This document shows positions 1 through 7,027 of a stretch of DNA of 34,656 nucleotides, one piece after another. The notes under the pieces are model-generated. The model was not told the origin of the DNA. It saw only the letters and a program-made list of their open reading frames with translations, and searched no databases. This DNA comes from JBGLNJ01 sp034434835 (GTDB taxonomy: Bacteria; Chloroflexota; Anaerolineae; Fen-1058), in the NCBI GenBank assembly GCA_034434835.1, contig DAOTXX010000025.1, forward strand, positions 1-34,656, written 5' to 3'. Every line of letters begins with the position of its first letter. The first letter of the stretch is position 1. Made by a program: the position numbers and the translations under genes.

Positions 1-40
1 GGATGAAAGCAACTCCTTCATACTCCTCCGACCAACGCAT

Positions 41-95
41 TTGTCCTTTTCCCCCTTCATCCTTCCTCCTTCATCCTTCATCCTTCTATTCGATG
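41..95. repeat. Degenerate TTCATCCTTC short-period repeat
   Basis: Several imperfect copies of TTCATCCTTC lie head to tail and are read as the first codons of the TadB-like frame. This is one of several short-period spacer repeats in the window, and here it has been captured into, or fused onto, a coding frame. Confidence 0.6.
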
Positions 96-688
96 GCTCC
101 TGGTGGTCCACCATAGAATCGCTCCATGCGCGCTTTGCCGTCAAGCGAGCAGACTTGAGCAAAGACGTCGCCATCTTGATTGGCGCGTTTCGCAGCCAGT
201 ATGCGATGAAGCCAACGGTCTTTGCCGCGTTGGAAGCGGTAGCCGACATCCTGCCCAAGACTTCGCCAGTGCGTCAGGCGGTCGAGACCGCGTGTGCATA
301 CAACCGGCTCTCTCGACCTGATGCGCTCGCTCCACTGCGAGAATTGAAAGATGAGACGCTTTCGCAGTTCGTCCGCGCCCTGGAGACGGACACGACTTCA
401 GAGGCGATGGTCAAGCTGCTCAAAGAGTTGGAAGAGCGCATCAAATCACGGCGGCGTGTCCGCGAAGCGGCGCAAGGCGCATTGGTGCTGTTCATGGGCA
501 CCGTCTACGTCCTGGCCGGAGCCAACCTGGTCTTTGCGCTGGTCGTGTTGATCGTTCCACTCATGCGCCACTACTTTGTCGCCCAGGTGGGCGGGCGACT
601 GCTGTACATGGCTTTGACGATGGCGGCGGCCGGCGGCGGGGCATACTTTCTCATGGAGACACGCGCGACCGAGGAGCAAATCCTGTGA
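41..688 (+). CDS. TadB-like type II secretion F-domain membrane protein (N-terminus atypical, possibly partial)
   Basis: This is probably an inner-membrane platform protein of a Tad/Flp pilus. Residues about 35-130 form a soluble helical segment like the GspF/TadB domain. It is followed by two hydrophobic stretches (about 150-178 and 185-205) and a short charged tail, the usual TadB C-terminal layout. At 215 residues it is shorter than TadB proteins with N-terminal membrane helices. The first ~20 codons come from a TTCATCCTTC-type simple repeat rather than normal coding sequence. The frame is open to the left edge of the window, so the listed TTG start at 41 is arbitrary. Either the gene lost its membrane N-terminus to spacer DNA or the true start lies outside. 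It overlaps the next gene by 4 bases. The assignment rests on layout and on the TadC-like and TadE-like neighbours. Confidence 0.6.
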   Translation: MSFSPFILPPSSFILLFDGSWWSTIESLHARFAVKRADLSKDVAILIGAFRSQYAMKPTVFAALEAVADILPKTSPVRQAVETACAYNRLSRPDALAPLRELKDETLSQFVRALETDTTSEAMVKLLKELEERIKSRRRVREAAQGALVLFMGTVYVLAGANLVFALVVLIVPLMRHYFVAQVGGRLLYMALTMAAAGGGAYFLMETRATEEQIL

Positions 689-882
689 GGAATGACGAGT
701 GTCGAGTGTCGAGTGACGAACTCCAAACGCCGGCGTGGACACAGATCGCCCTTGCTGTGCTCGCCGTCGTATTGGCAGTGGTAGTCGTGATGACGATTAG
801 CATGGTAGCGCATTCTGTCATCTCCATGACCAAGCTTGGTGATCCTATGCCGATGGCCCCGGGCGGCCTGCACAGGCCGTGA
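685..882 (+). CDS. Small single-pass membrane protein in the Tad operon
   Basis: A 65-residue frame starts at GTG 685, which overlaps the TGA of the preceding gene (GTGA). One hydrophobic helix spans residues about 20-45. The first ten codons are made of GAGTGTC-type repeats, so the functional start may be later or the N-terminus may be spacer-derived. It sits between TadB-like and TadC-like genes and could be a small accessory membrane subunit. I do not recognise the family. The overlap and the clean hydrophobic helix favour a real gene, but the repeat-built start lowers confidence. Confidence 0.45.
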   Translation: MRNDECRVSSDELQTPAWTQIALAVLAVVLAVVVVMTISMVAHSVISMTKLGDPMPMAPGGLHRP

Positions 883-930
883 CGCCTGCCCTTCAGTCAC
901 TTGCACATTGAGGACGTTAATCGAGAGACG

Positions 931-1761
931 ATGAACGAAACCACTTGGCGATTGATTATCTTGGGCGCTGCCATGCTTGGCGTGTTTTTGGCGACGCAGG
1001 GCATTCTGTTGAGCGCAGGCGATCTCCTGTCTCGCGCGAGCAGTGGACTGCGTTTTCGACGTGTCAATCTTGCGGTCTTGCGTCAAGATGAACCGGCCGC
1101 TGGAACACTGACAGAACGCGAGCTGTATGGCACGGCAAACCTGAACTGGCCGGTGCTGCAACTTGTATGTGGCGCGGCGGGCATCCTATCGGCCTCGCTG
1201 GTTGCCCAACTCCCGCTTTCTGTTGCCGGCGCGGCCCTGGGCTTCCTGCCGCGCTTGGTACGCAACTACCTGGAGCGCCAGGGCAAAGCACGCGTCCGGC
1301 GTCAGGTACGAGCGTTCGTGGATGAACTGAGCCTGATGCCTCTGGATGCAGGACTTGCGCCTGTGCTCTTCCAGATCGCCGAGCGCGACACGGCAGGAAT
1401 TTTGCATGACCGGCTACGTTTGCACGTCCGTGCGCAGCGACTGGGAGGCGACGCGCTGCAAGTCCTGCACGCGCTGGCCGGCGATATGCGCTCTGATGAT
1501 TTGCGTGACCTGACGCGCAGGCTGGACGCAGCGCGGCGCGGCGGCGAATCGGTCGAGGTTGCATTGCACGAGGCAGCCCAAGAGATGTCCGCCGAGATGC
1601 TGGCCCAGGCACGCCTGGCCGCTGAGGGAGCACCCAACCGGATGCTGATTCCGGCGCTGGTCACGCTCTTTCCGCCCGTGCTCGTGCTCGCATTGTATCC
1701 GGCCATGATGTACCTGGTGGACAGCCTGACCAGTGTGGGAAGCGGAAGAGTTCCATTTTAG
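931..1761 (+). CDS. TadC-like type II secretion F-domain membrane protein
   Basis: This 276-residue protein has an N-terminal membrane helix (residues about 5-28), a hydrophobic region near 75-105, a soluble helical F-type domain, and a C-terminal helix after the segment APNRMLIPAL. That last layout matches the TadC family, where a similar motif precedes the last membrane span. It would form the inner-membrane platform of a Tad pilus with the TadB-like protein. I chose ATG 931 because GAGAG lies just upstream; an in-frame TTG at 901 has no good ribosome site. It lies in the same direction as the pilin and prepilin peptidase genes downstream. Confidence 0.72.
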   Translation: MNETTWRLIILGAAMLGVFLATQGILLSAGDLLSRASSGLRFRRVNLAVLRQDEPAAGTLTERELYGTANLNWPVLQLVCGAAGILSASLVAQLPLSVAGAALGFLPRLVRNYLERQGKARVRRQVRAFVDELSLMPLDAGLAPVLFQIAERDTAGILHDRLRLHVRAQRLGGDALQVLHALAGDMRSDDLRDLTRRLDAARRGGESVEVALHEAAQEMSAEMLAQARLAAEGAPNRMLIPALVTLFPPVLVLALYPAMMYLVDSLTSVGSGRVPF

Positions 1762-1893
1762 ATTGTTGATTGCTGACACCTGTACTTGCGCATGCGCGCA
1801 GCGCAGGTGCAAGTGTTGTAGATTTGAGATTGAACACAGCGCAATCAGCAATCAGAAATCTACAATCTTCAATTGAGAGGGGAGGTGAGAGTC
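1762..1893. repeat. Spacer with inverted short repeats ahead of the pilin
   Basis: This 132-base gap is built of related short words (GATTGTTGATTGCTGA, TGTAGATTTGAGATT). They recur inverted on the other side: GATTGCTGA matches TCAGCAATC, and TGTAGATTT matches AAATCTACA. The gap ends in a strong ribosome site, GGAGGTGAGA, for the pilin at 1894. No gene is visible. Confidence 0.6.
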
Positions 1894-2067
1894 ATGAAGT
1901 TTTTGAAGGGTCGGAAAGGAATTGATCTTGCAGAGTGGCTCATTGGCGCAGCACTCGTGATCGCCGTCGTCGGCGCAATGATCTAAACCGTCGCCAACAA
2001 CGCCAGCGCACAAGGCGCCAAGGTCGGCACCTGGATCACGTCGATCAACGTTCCCGCCAGCGTGTGA
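1894..2067 (+). pseudogene. Flp-type pilin with an in-frame TAA stop at 1984
   Basis: The ATG follows GGAGGTGAGA at good spacing. The protein begins with a short basic leader and a class III pilin cleavage site: RKG followed by IDLAE, so mature residue 5 is Glu as required for pilins. A hydrophobic helix follows. After 30 codons there is TAA at 1984-1986, yet the same frame continues for another 26 sensible codons to TGA at 2065. Related short pilins usually run to about 55 residues, so the stop looks like a Tyr codon changed to TAA, or a base-call error. If the stop is real the pilin loses its C-terminal half. The leader and the Glu5 are seen directly; the length comparison is from family knowledge. 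Confidence 0.65.
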
Positions 2068-2080
2068 AGCAGTCATCGGG

Positions 2081-2115
2081 CTGAGGGTCAGGGCTTCACA
2101 TGTCCTGACTCTCAG
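2081..2115 (+). terminator. Hairpin between the two pilin genes
   Basis: CTGAGGGTCAGG (2081-2092) pairs with CCTGACTCTCAG (2104-2115) with one G-U pair and an 11-base loop. There is no T-run afterwards. It may be an attenuator or an mRNA-stability element that sets the ratio of the first pilin to the downstream genes. Confidence 0.45.
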
Positions 2116-2147
2116 ACCTCAATACAAGTGGGTTTGTGGAGGAAAGC

Positions 2148-2294
2148 ATGAGGTTTCTTTTCAACCGGCGCGGCACGGCGACACTTGAATGGCTCACCGT
2201 GGCTGTCATCGTCGTTGCTGTCATCGGGGTCATCTTGTGGCAAGTGTTCAATCGCCTGTCGGCGCGGTACACCGATGTCTACAACGACCTTTAG
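2148..2294 (+). CDS. Small Flp/TadE-like pilin
   Basis: This is a 48-residue protein with ribosome site GGAGGAAAGC just before the ATG. It has a basic leader ending in RRG followed by TATLE, so Glu is at mature position 5, then one long hydrophobic helix and a short polar tail. This is the compact architecture of Flp-type pilins processed by A24 peptidases, and the next gene, which overlaps it by 20 bases, encodes such a peptidase. It probably forms or caps the pilus together with the product of the interrupted pilin gene upstream. Confidence 0.65.
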   Translation: MRFLFNRRGTATLEWLTVAVIVVAVIGVILWQVFNRLSARYTDVYNDL

Positions 2295-2883
2295 CACATT
2301 GACGATCTGCATTTGGTTGGGCGCGGTGGCCTGGCAAGACTTGCGCACACGCCAAGTCACGAACTGGCTGACGCTGACCCCGCTGCTGCTTGCCGTCATA
2401 TTGTGTGCCGCCAGAAGCAATCTGCTCCCGCTCGCGTTGTTGGCCGTCATCGTCGTGATCGACCCGCTGCCGCAGTTGCTTCGCGCGGGCATGATGCTGA
2501 CGGCCTGCACACTGGCGGCGCACTTCGATCCTGCGCCCGCGCCTGCGCGCGCTATCGTGCCGGCGACATGGGCAGCCGCGTACTCGCTAGCACAGCTCAA
2601 CATGCTCGGTGAAGCGGACGCGAAAGTCGCCATGACCCTGACCGCCTTGTTCCCATCTCCTGTCTTGGCATGGTGCATGGTGGGTGTGGTGTTGGTCATC
2701 TCGCTGGCGGTGACACTTTGGAAATATCGGCTGGTGACGCCGCTGGTGCTAATGAACAGAGTGCGCGATGTGCTGGCGCTCCAGTTTCCCGAACCAGCCG
2801 AAATGGAACAAGGGGTTCCGGTGGCCGGCGCGTTTCTCCTGGCATTCATCGCCTACACGGTGTATGGAGCAATTATCCAATGA
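2275..2883 (+). CDS. A24-family prepilin peptidase (TadV/CpaA-like), copy 1
   Basis: This 202-residue polytopic membrane aspartyl protease would cleave the class III leader of Flp pilins. The two catalytic Asp positions are visible: D22 in WQDLRTRQVTN, matching the D...vpN signature, and D115 in LGEADAK, matching GxxDxK. Several hydrophobic helices surround them. ATG 2275 is inside the pilin frame, so translation is probably coupled; an upstream in-frame start at 2185 would read through the pilin in another frame and is unlikely. Its TGA overlaps the ATG of the transglycosylase. A second paralogue lies at 4876. Confidence 0.82.
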   Translation: MSTTTFSTLTICIWLGAVAWQDLRTRQVTNWLTLTPLLLAVILCAARSNLLPLALLAVIVVIDPLPQLLRAGMMLTACTLAAHFDPAPAPARAIVPATWAAAYSLAQLNMLGEADAKVAMTLTALFPSPVLAWCMVGVVLVISLAVTLWKYRLVTPLVLMNRVRDVLALQFPEPAEMEQGVPVAGAFLLAFIAYTVYGAIIQ

Positions 2884-3617
2884 GGCAGGTTGTCATCGCA
2901 GTCGGATTGGTGGTGACCGTGCTCGTCAGCCTGGCGCAGTGGTCGGCAAATGCGAGCGCAGCTATGCCAGTTGCCTGTACCCCGACTCCTGACGGGCGTT
3001 TGTCACCCTATTGGTTTTCAGGCGTGGCCCGATGGGAAAAACTGGTCGTATTGTACGCCACGCGAGCGGGACTTGATCCTGACCTGGTGGCGTCGGTCAT
3101 GCGACACGAATCAGCAGGCGATCCTGAGACTGTCTCCGAAGCCGGCGCGGTGGGACTGATGCAGATCATGCCCCTGGAGGCTGGCTTCACATGGCGTCCC
3201 AGCACGACGGCTCTGCGCGATCCTGCGATCAATATCTATCGGGGCACGCAGATTCTCTCGCAAGTAATCGGCGACGCGAAGGGCGATCTGCGCTCTGCTC
3301 TGGGCGCATACAACGGTGGTTGGGGCGGATACGCTCACAAGACACCACAGGATTACGCGGGTTGGGTGCTGGCTGATTATGCGCGCGCCCTGGCGGCCCG
3401 CAACTGCTGGCCAGAACCAAGCGGCTTCGCGCTGATAACTCAGCGAGGCACAGGGCAACCAGAAATCATCGCAGAATCGGGCTGTCGTATATACCTGGTG
3501 AATGCCGCATACAAGTCGAGCCAGATGTCAGTGTATCCGGCACTGATTTCTTGCGATCTTGCGGCTCATCAGCCAGACCGAGACCGAACTGGACGTCGAA
3601 GTGAGGTGGAACGATGA
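2880..3617 (+). CDS. Secreted lytic transglycosylase (SLT domain)
   Basis: This 245-residue protein has an N-terminal signal or anchor helix (residues 1-28) followed by a goose-lysozyme/Slt-type domain. The catalytic Glu is E77 in MRHESAGDP, followed by the family motifs GAVGLMQIMP and LGAYNGG. It would open peptidoglycan locally so that the pilus can pass through the wall. Its ATG overlaps the TGA of prepilin peptidase 1 (ATGA), and its own TGA overlaps the ATG of the TadE-like gene, so it is an integral part of the operon. The last ~60 residues after the SLT domain are unassigned. Confidence 0.85.
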   Translation: MRQVVIAVGLVVTVLVSLAQWSANASAAMPVACTPTPDGRLSPYWFSGVARWEKLVVLYATRAGLDPDLVASVMRHESAGDPETVSEAGAVGLMQIMPLEAGFTWRPSTTALRDPAINIYRGTQILSQVIGDAKGDLRSALGAYNGGWGGYAHKTPQDYAGWVLADYARALAARNCWPEPSGFALITQRGTGQPEIIAESGCRIYLVNAAYKSSQMSVYPALISCDLAAHQPDRDRTGRRSEVER

Positions 3618-4057
3618 AACTCTGTCGAGGCCAGCGCGGCCAGGCCAGTGTCGAGATGCTGATTGTCGTTCTGATTCTGACACTGGTCTCGCTGGGGGCT
3701 ATCGAGATCGCCAGGGGCTATGCTATCAAAAATGCAATGGAGATCGGCGTTGCCAAAGCCGCGCGCGGGCTGTCTATTGATCCATCGCAGTGGAGCTGGG
3801 CCGACAATACCGTCCGCAACGAAGTGAGCGGCAACGTGCTGGGCGGAGGGTATGGCTCAAGTCTCGCCCTCGAGATCCGAGATCGCGTAGGAAATGTCCT
3901 CACGCCGGCACAATTGAACGATCCGGCCGTGATGCCCTACGGAAGCGTGTTTTGGATGCGCGCCTATGTGCCCTTTCTTGCACGCGCGCCTTTCCTCAAC
4001 CTGGGCACGCGGCAAATTGAGGTGTGGCACAGTGGTGTGGTCCAACGCTGGCCGTGA
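3614..4057 (+). CDS. TadE-like minor pseudopilin
   Basis: This 147-residue protein has a short basic leader and the processing site QRG followed by QASVE, which places Glu at mature position 5. It continues into a hydrophobic helix containing a conserved-looking acidic residue (GAIEIARG) and a ~100-residue extracytoplasmic domain. This is the TadE/TadG arrangement, a pseudopilin matured by the prepilin peptidase. It is translationally coupled to the transglycosylase by a 4-base overlap. The hydrophobic segment is followed by KNAMEIGVAKAARG, typical of the amphipathic continuation of the pilin helix. Confidence 0.72.
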   Translation: MKLCRGQRGQASVEMLIVVLILTLVSLGAIEIARGYAIKNAMEIGVAKAARGLSIDPSQWSWADNTVRNEVSGNVLGGGYGSSLALEIRDRVGNVLTPAQLNDPAVMPYGSVFWMRAYVPFLARAPFLNLGTRQIEVWHSGVVQRWP

Positions 4058-4089
4058 TGAATGGACGATGAATGAATAGGAGGCCAAAC

Positions 4090-4347
4090 ATGGAATTCAA
4101 AGTGTCGGCGCAATCACGCACGGCGTCGGTTGCCGGGGCCATTGCGGGCGCGGTTCGTGAGAGTGGGCAGGTTGACGTGCAAGCCATCGGCGCCGGGGCA
4201 GTCAACCAGGCGATCAAAGCCGTGGCTTTGGCGTGCAAGTACCTGGCGCAGGACAGCCTGGATATTGTGTGTGTCCCCGCTTTCGCGGAAGTAGCGATTG
4301 ACGACCAGGCGCGCACCGCCGTCCGGCTGACCATCGAGAAGCGATGA
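4090..4347 (+). CDS. SpoVS-family protein (stage V sporulation protein S-like)
   Basis: This 85-residue protein carries the SpoVS signature: FKVSAQS, VAGAIAGAVRE, QAIGAGAVNQAIKAVALA, VCVPAF and a C-terminal TAVRLTIEKR. SpoVS proteins are small Alba-like nucleic-acid-binding proteins, known from sporulation in Bacillus but widespread in non-sporulating bacteria. I chose ATG 4090 because AGGAGGC lies 5-11 bases upstream; an in-frame ATG at 4072 has no site. The gene overlaps the next one by 4 bases (ATGA). Its place inside a pilus operon suggests a regulatory or envelope-development role (inference). Confidence 0.85.
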   Translation: MEFKVSAQSRTASVAGAIAGAVRESGQVDVQAIGAGAVNQAIKAVALACKYLAQDSLDIVCVPAFAEVAIDDQARTAVRLTIEKR

Positions 4348-4859
4348 ATCGTCAATCAGGCCAGGCTTCTATCTGGGCGCTTCTGGCGTTGATGGTGCTG
4401 GTGATGATCGGCGCGGCTCTGCTCGACGTGTACAACTGGACGAGCACTCGTGTGTGGGCCTATCACGCGGCCGAGTCCGCTGCCGAGCGTGGCGCGACGA
4501 CGGGCGCGGACTGGACGCACTTTCAATTCACTGGCGAGTGGAACCTCGACGAGACGATAACGAGGGCCGAGGTTGAATCGGCGCTGCAGGATGAGCTGAT
4601 GGCGCGCGGGATTGACCTGGCGCACGCGGCGTGGGACATCCGCGTTCATCCTACATCGGCTATGGTGACAGAAGCAAGTTGGCCGCCGGGCGGCAGCCTG
4701 TGGGGAAGCGAGGCGCAGCCCCCTGTGGGATGGACGACGAACCGCCCGTCGGTCGGCGTGTACCTGGAATTTGACGCGCCAGTGTTCCTGGGCCGGCTGG
4801 CTGGTGTCGAGTCACCAGCGCGAATGCGCGTGTTCGCATCGTCGAGCCTGGTACGGTAG
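4344..4859 (+). CDS. TadG-like pseudopilin / pilus assembly protein
   Basis: This 171-residue protein starts with a short leader, then SGQASIW and a 20-residue hydrophobic helix, and continues with a helical extracytoplasmic part (YHAAESAAERGA) and a C-terminal beta-rich region. The GQAS start resembles that of the TadE-like protein two genes upstream, but the Glu at position 5 is replaced by Trp, as in some TadE/TadG minor subunits. It overlaps the SpoVS gene by 4 bases. It is likely a surface or minor pilin-like subunit; the exact function is inferred from position. Confidence 0.6.
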   Translation: MNRQSGQASIWALLALMVLVMIGAALLDVYNWTSTRVWAYHAAESAAERGATTGADWTHFQFTGEWNLDETITRAEVESALQDELMARGIDLAHAAWDIRVHPTSAMVTEASWPPGGSLWGSEAQPPVGWTTNRPSVGVYLEFDAPVFLGRLAGVESPARMRVFASSSLVR

Positions 4860-4875
4860 GGAGACACGCGACAAG

Positions 4876-5460
4876 ATGCAAGACGCAAGTCGTTGGATGA
4901 ACGTGATCACTCTGCTCTGGCTCGGCGCAGCAACCTGGCAGGATATGCGGACGCGGCAGGTGTCCAACTGGCTAACTATCCCGCCATTGTTGATGGCGGT
5001 CGTGTGGAGACTCGTGCAAGGCGACATCGTGCCCGCGGTCTTGATAGCTGCCATGATGATCGCCGATTATCTGATCGCTCATGCTCTGGCGAGCGTCGGA
5101 CTCTACAGCCTGACTTGTGTCGTGGCTGCGGTGATAACAGGAGATATGATTCTGCCCGTCGTGTGGTCAACCGTCTACATGGCCTCGCGCCTGAACCTTC
5201 TCGGCGGCGCAGATGCCAAAATCAGCATGACCCTGACCATCATGTTTTCAGACATCCGTCTGGCTGGACTGATGCTGGCTGCACTGCTGGCCGTCTCGAT
5301 CATCGGATTACTGGTGCGGAGGCAAATCCGCCAGGCTTGGGGCAGCGTACGCTCAATGCTGAGCTTTCAGTTTCCCACGCTGTGCGATCTGGAGACGCAA
5401 GGTGTGCCGTTAACAGGCGCTCTGACGCTGGCCTTTGCATTATGGCTGGCGACCAGGTAG
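4876..5460 (+). CDS. A24-family prepilin peptidase (TadV/CpaA-like), copy 2
   Basis: This 194-residue polytopic membrane protein is paralogous to the 2275 gene. Catalytic Asp residues are D23 in WQDMRTRQVSN and D113 in LGGADAKISMTL. The flanking helices and the C-terminal LSFQFP...GVPLTGA segment also match copy 1 (LALQFP...GVPVAGA), indicating a duplication within the operon. An alternative start is ATG 4897. One copy may serve Flp pilins and the other the TadE/TadG-type subunits next to it (inference). It closes the recognisable Tad cluster. Confidence 0.82.
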   Translation: MQDASRWMNVITLLWLGAATWQDMRTRQVSNWLTIPPLLMAVVWRLVQGDIVPAVLIAAMMIADYLIAHALASVGLYSLTCVVAAVITGDMILPVVWSTVYMASRLNLLGGADAKISMTLTIMFSDIRLAGLMLAALLAVSIIGLLVRRQIRQAWGSVRSMLSFQFPTLCDLETQGVPLTGALTLAFALWLATR

Positions 5461-5512
5461 ACACAGCTCGCGTCAGGTCACACGAGAGCAGTCCCCTTCA
5501 GGAGAACAAACC

Positions 5513-5806
5513 GTGAACATCGTCACAGGACGATCTGAAGACAAAACCTCGGCCATCATGGCCGTCTATGAAACACTGCTGCCCGATGAAAAGGCGAAAG
5601 TGGACAAACTCGTGGCGCTGTTGGATCACGAACTCCATTCGAGAAGCAAGTTGGGGAAACCCCAGATATCGTTCGGCACAAAAGCTGCCATCGAGTTGAT
5701 TGGCAAAGTCGGCCTTCTCTGCGCAGCACGCGGAGCGTGTGGACTGGCGAATGCCGAGGGCAGGCAGCCCGCGCGCTCGCAGGCAGGGCAGGCCGGGCGC
5801 AGATAA
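5513..5806 (+). CDS. Hypothetical 97-residue protein
   Basis: GTG 5513 follows CAGGAG by 8 bases. The frame has a helical N-terminal half (VYETLLPDEKAKVDKLVALL) and a C-terminal tail rich in Ala, Gly, Arg and Gln without clear structure. There is no signal peptide or membrane helix. It lies 50 bases after prepilin peptidase 2 in the same direction and could be the last gene of the Tad operon. The family is not recognised. The tail composition raises the possibility that the true protein was shorter and has been extended into spacer DNA. Confidence 0.45.
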   Translation: MNIVTGRSEDKTSAIMAVYETLLPDEKAKVDKLVALLDHELHSRSKLGKPQISFGTKAAIELIGKVGLLCAARGACGLANAEGRQPARSQAGQAGRR

Positions 5807-5821
5807 CGAATGAGGCATCGC

Positions 5822-7027
5822 ATGAGAGTAAAACGTGGAGCCTGGAGGGTCGTTTGGTGGGGAGCATTCGTCCTCGTCGTGTTCTTGTTGAGTCTCGGAT
5901 CAAGCGGAGCCTACGGCGCAGAGCCAGAACGCATGACGGCTGAGCCGGCCGCGCCCAATCTCTCCACTTCGACCATCGCGGCCTGGCCTGACCTGGTTCA
6001 TGTCGGCGAAACGGTGACCATCACTATCGCCATCACCAACAGTGGTGGCGCTATCGCAGTGGTGAGACTAACTGATACACTACCGGCAGGCCTGGGTCAT
6101 GTGTCCGGCACGCTGTCAGCCAGCCCCCTGCCCAGCGCAACCCTATCCTTCGATCCCATGCTCAACGCCGTCACCGGACAAATTAACGACCTGCCTGGTG
6201 CGCCCAATGGCGGCAGCGTGTTCTTGACCAATGTCGCCACCATCACATTCGCAACCAATGCTTTACTGACTGGAACGTTCACCAACCCGATCCAGTTGCA
6301 AGACCAGAATCGCAGCTACGAAATTGCGCCAACTGCCATCACGGTCGAGCCATGGCGTTCCTTCTTGCCCATCGTCACGCGGCCGCCTGGACTGGCGTCT
6401 GAATGGATCACAGGAACATACCAGGGCCTGTATTCGATTTGCCAGAACGGCCCTGGCATCACGTCAACCCTACTCGGGCAAGGCGGCTTTACACTGTCGT
6501 GGGACGACTATGGTGGGGGAAGCTCGGCCGGCCTGGGCGATCCGTTGGGCAACACCTGGGACTGTCGAAGTGTCATGGTCTTCGAATTTCCAGCCGGTGT
6601 GCCGCACGGCCGCGTGCTGTCAGGGACCATGAACTTTTCCAACGCATGGACGACTGTCCAAAACAAGAACGTCCTGCCACAGGATGTGCCGGTCGGCTTC
6701 AGGCAGACGAATTGGACGACGGCGTCCGTTGACGCAGACATCCGCGACCTGTGGTTCGATGTTCGTCCTGACACCTGGACGCAGCGACTGCCATCGTTTC
6801 AAGACTTGTGCTCCTTCACGACAGTATCTGTCCCATCCGGCTATCTCACGGTCAGCGGGCCAGAGGTTGGAATCATGGTTTACTCTTCGGCCATCTACCG
6901 GCCTGAGCTGTGGCAAAACGATTACGGGCGTTTTGTGAACTATGGGCACTATCTCACATGGGGCGGTTCCTGTCCGAGCGCCAGGCCAGCGTTGCGGCTG
7001 CTCGTCCAACCCGAGGTGATAAATTGA
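5822..7027 (+). CDS. Secreted protein with a DUF11-type adhesin-like domain
   Basis: This 401-residue protein has a clear signal peptide: a basic start followed by about 20 hydrophobic residues ending near GAYGAEP. Residues about 55-175 carry a DUF11/conserved-repeat-like beta domain (GETVTITIAITNSGG, LTDTLPAGLGHVSG). The segment SFLPIVTR after it resembles the YLPLVxR motif common at the end of Chloroflexota exported proteins, here placed mid-protein. The C-terminal ~200 residues are Trp/Tyr/Gly-rich, probably a second beta domain. I chose ATG 5822, with GAGG upstream, over ATG 5810. It overlaps the next secreted gene by 4 bases, so the two are co-expressed. A cell-surface or pilus-associated role is an inference. 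Confidence 0.65.
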   Translation: MRVKRGAWRVVWWGAFVLVVFLLSLGSSGAYGAEPERMTAEPAAPNLSTSTIAAWPDLVHVGETVTITIAITNSGGAIAVVRLTDTLPAGLGHVSGTLSASPLPSATLSFDPMLNAVTGQINDLPGAPNGGSVFLTNVATITFATNALLTGTFTNPIQLQDQNRSYEIAPTAITVEPWRSFLPIVTRPPGLASEWITGTYQGLYSICQNGPGITSTLLGQGGFTLSWDDYGGGSSAGLGDPLGNTWDCRSVMVFEFPAGVPHGRVLSGTMNFSNAWTTVQNKNVLPQDVPVGFRQTNWTTASVDADIRDLWFDVRPDTWTQRLPSFQDLCSFTTVSVPSGYLTVSGPEVGIMVYSSAIYRPELWQNDYGRFVNYGHYLTWGGSCPSARPALRLLVQPEVIN

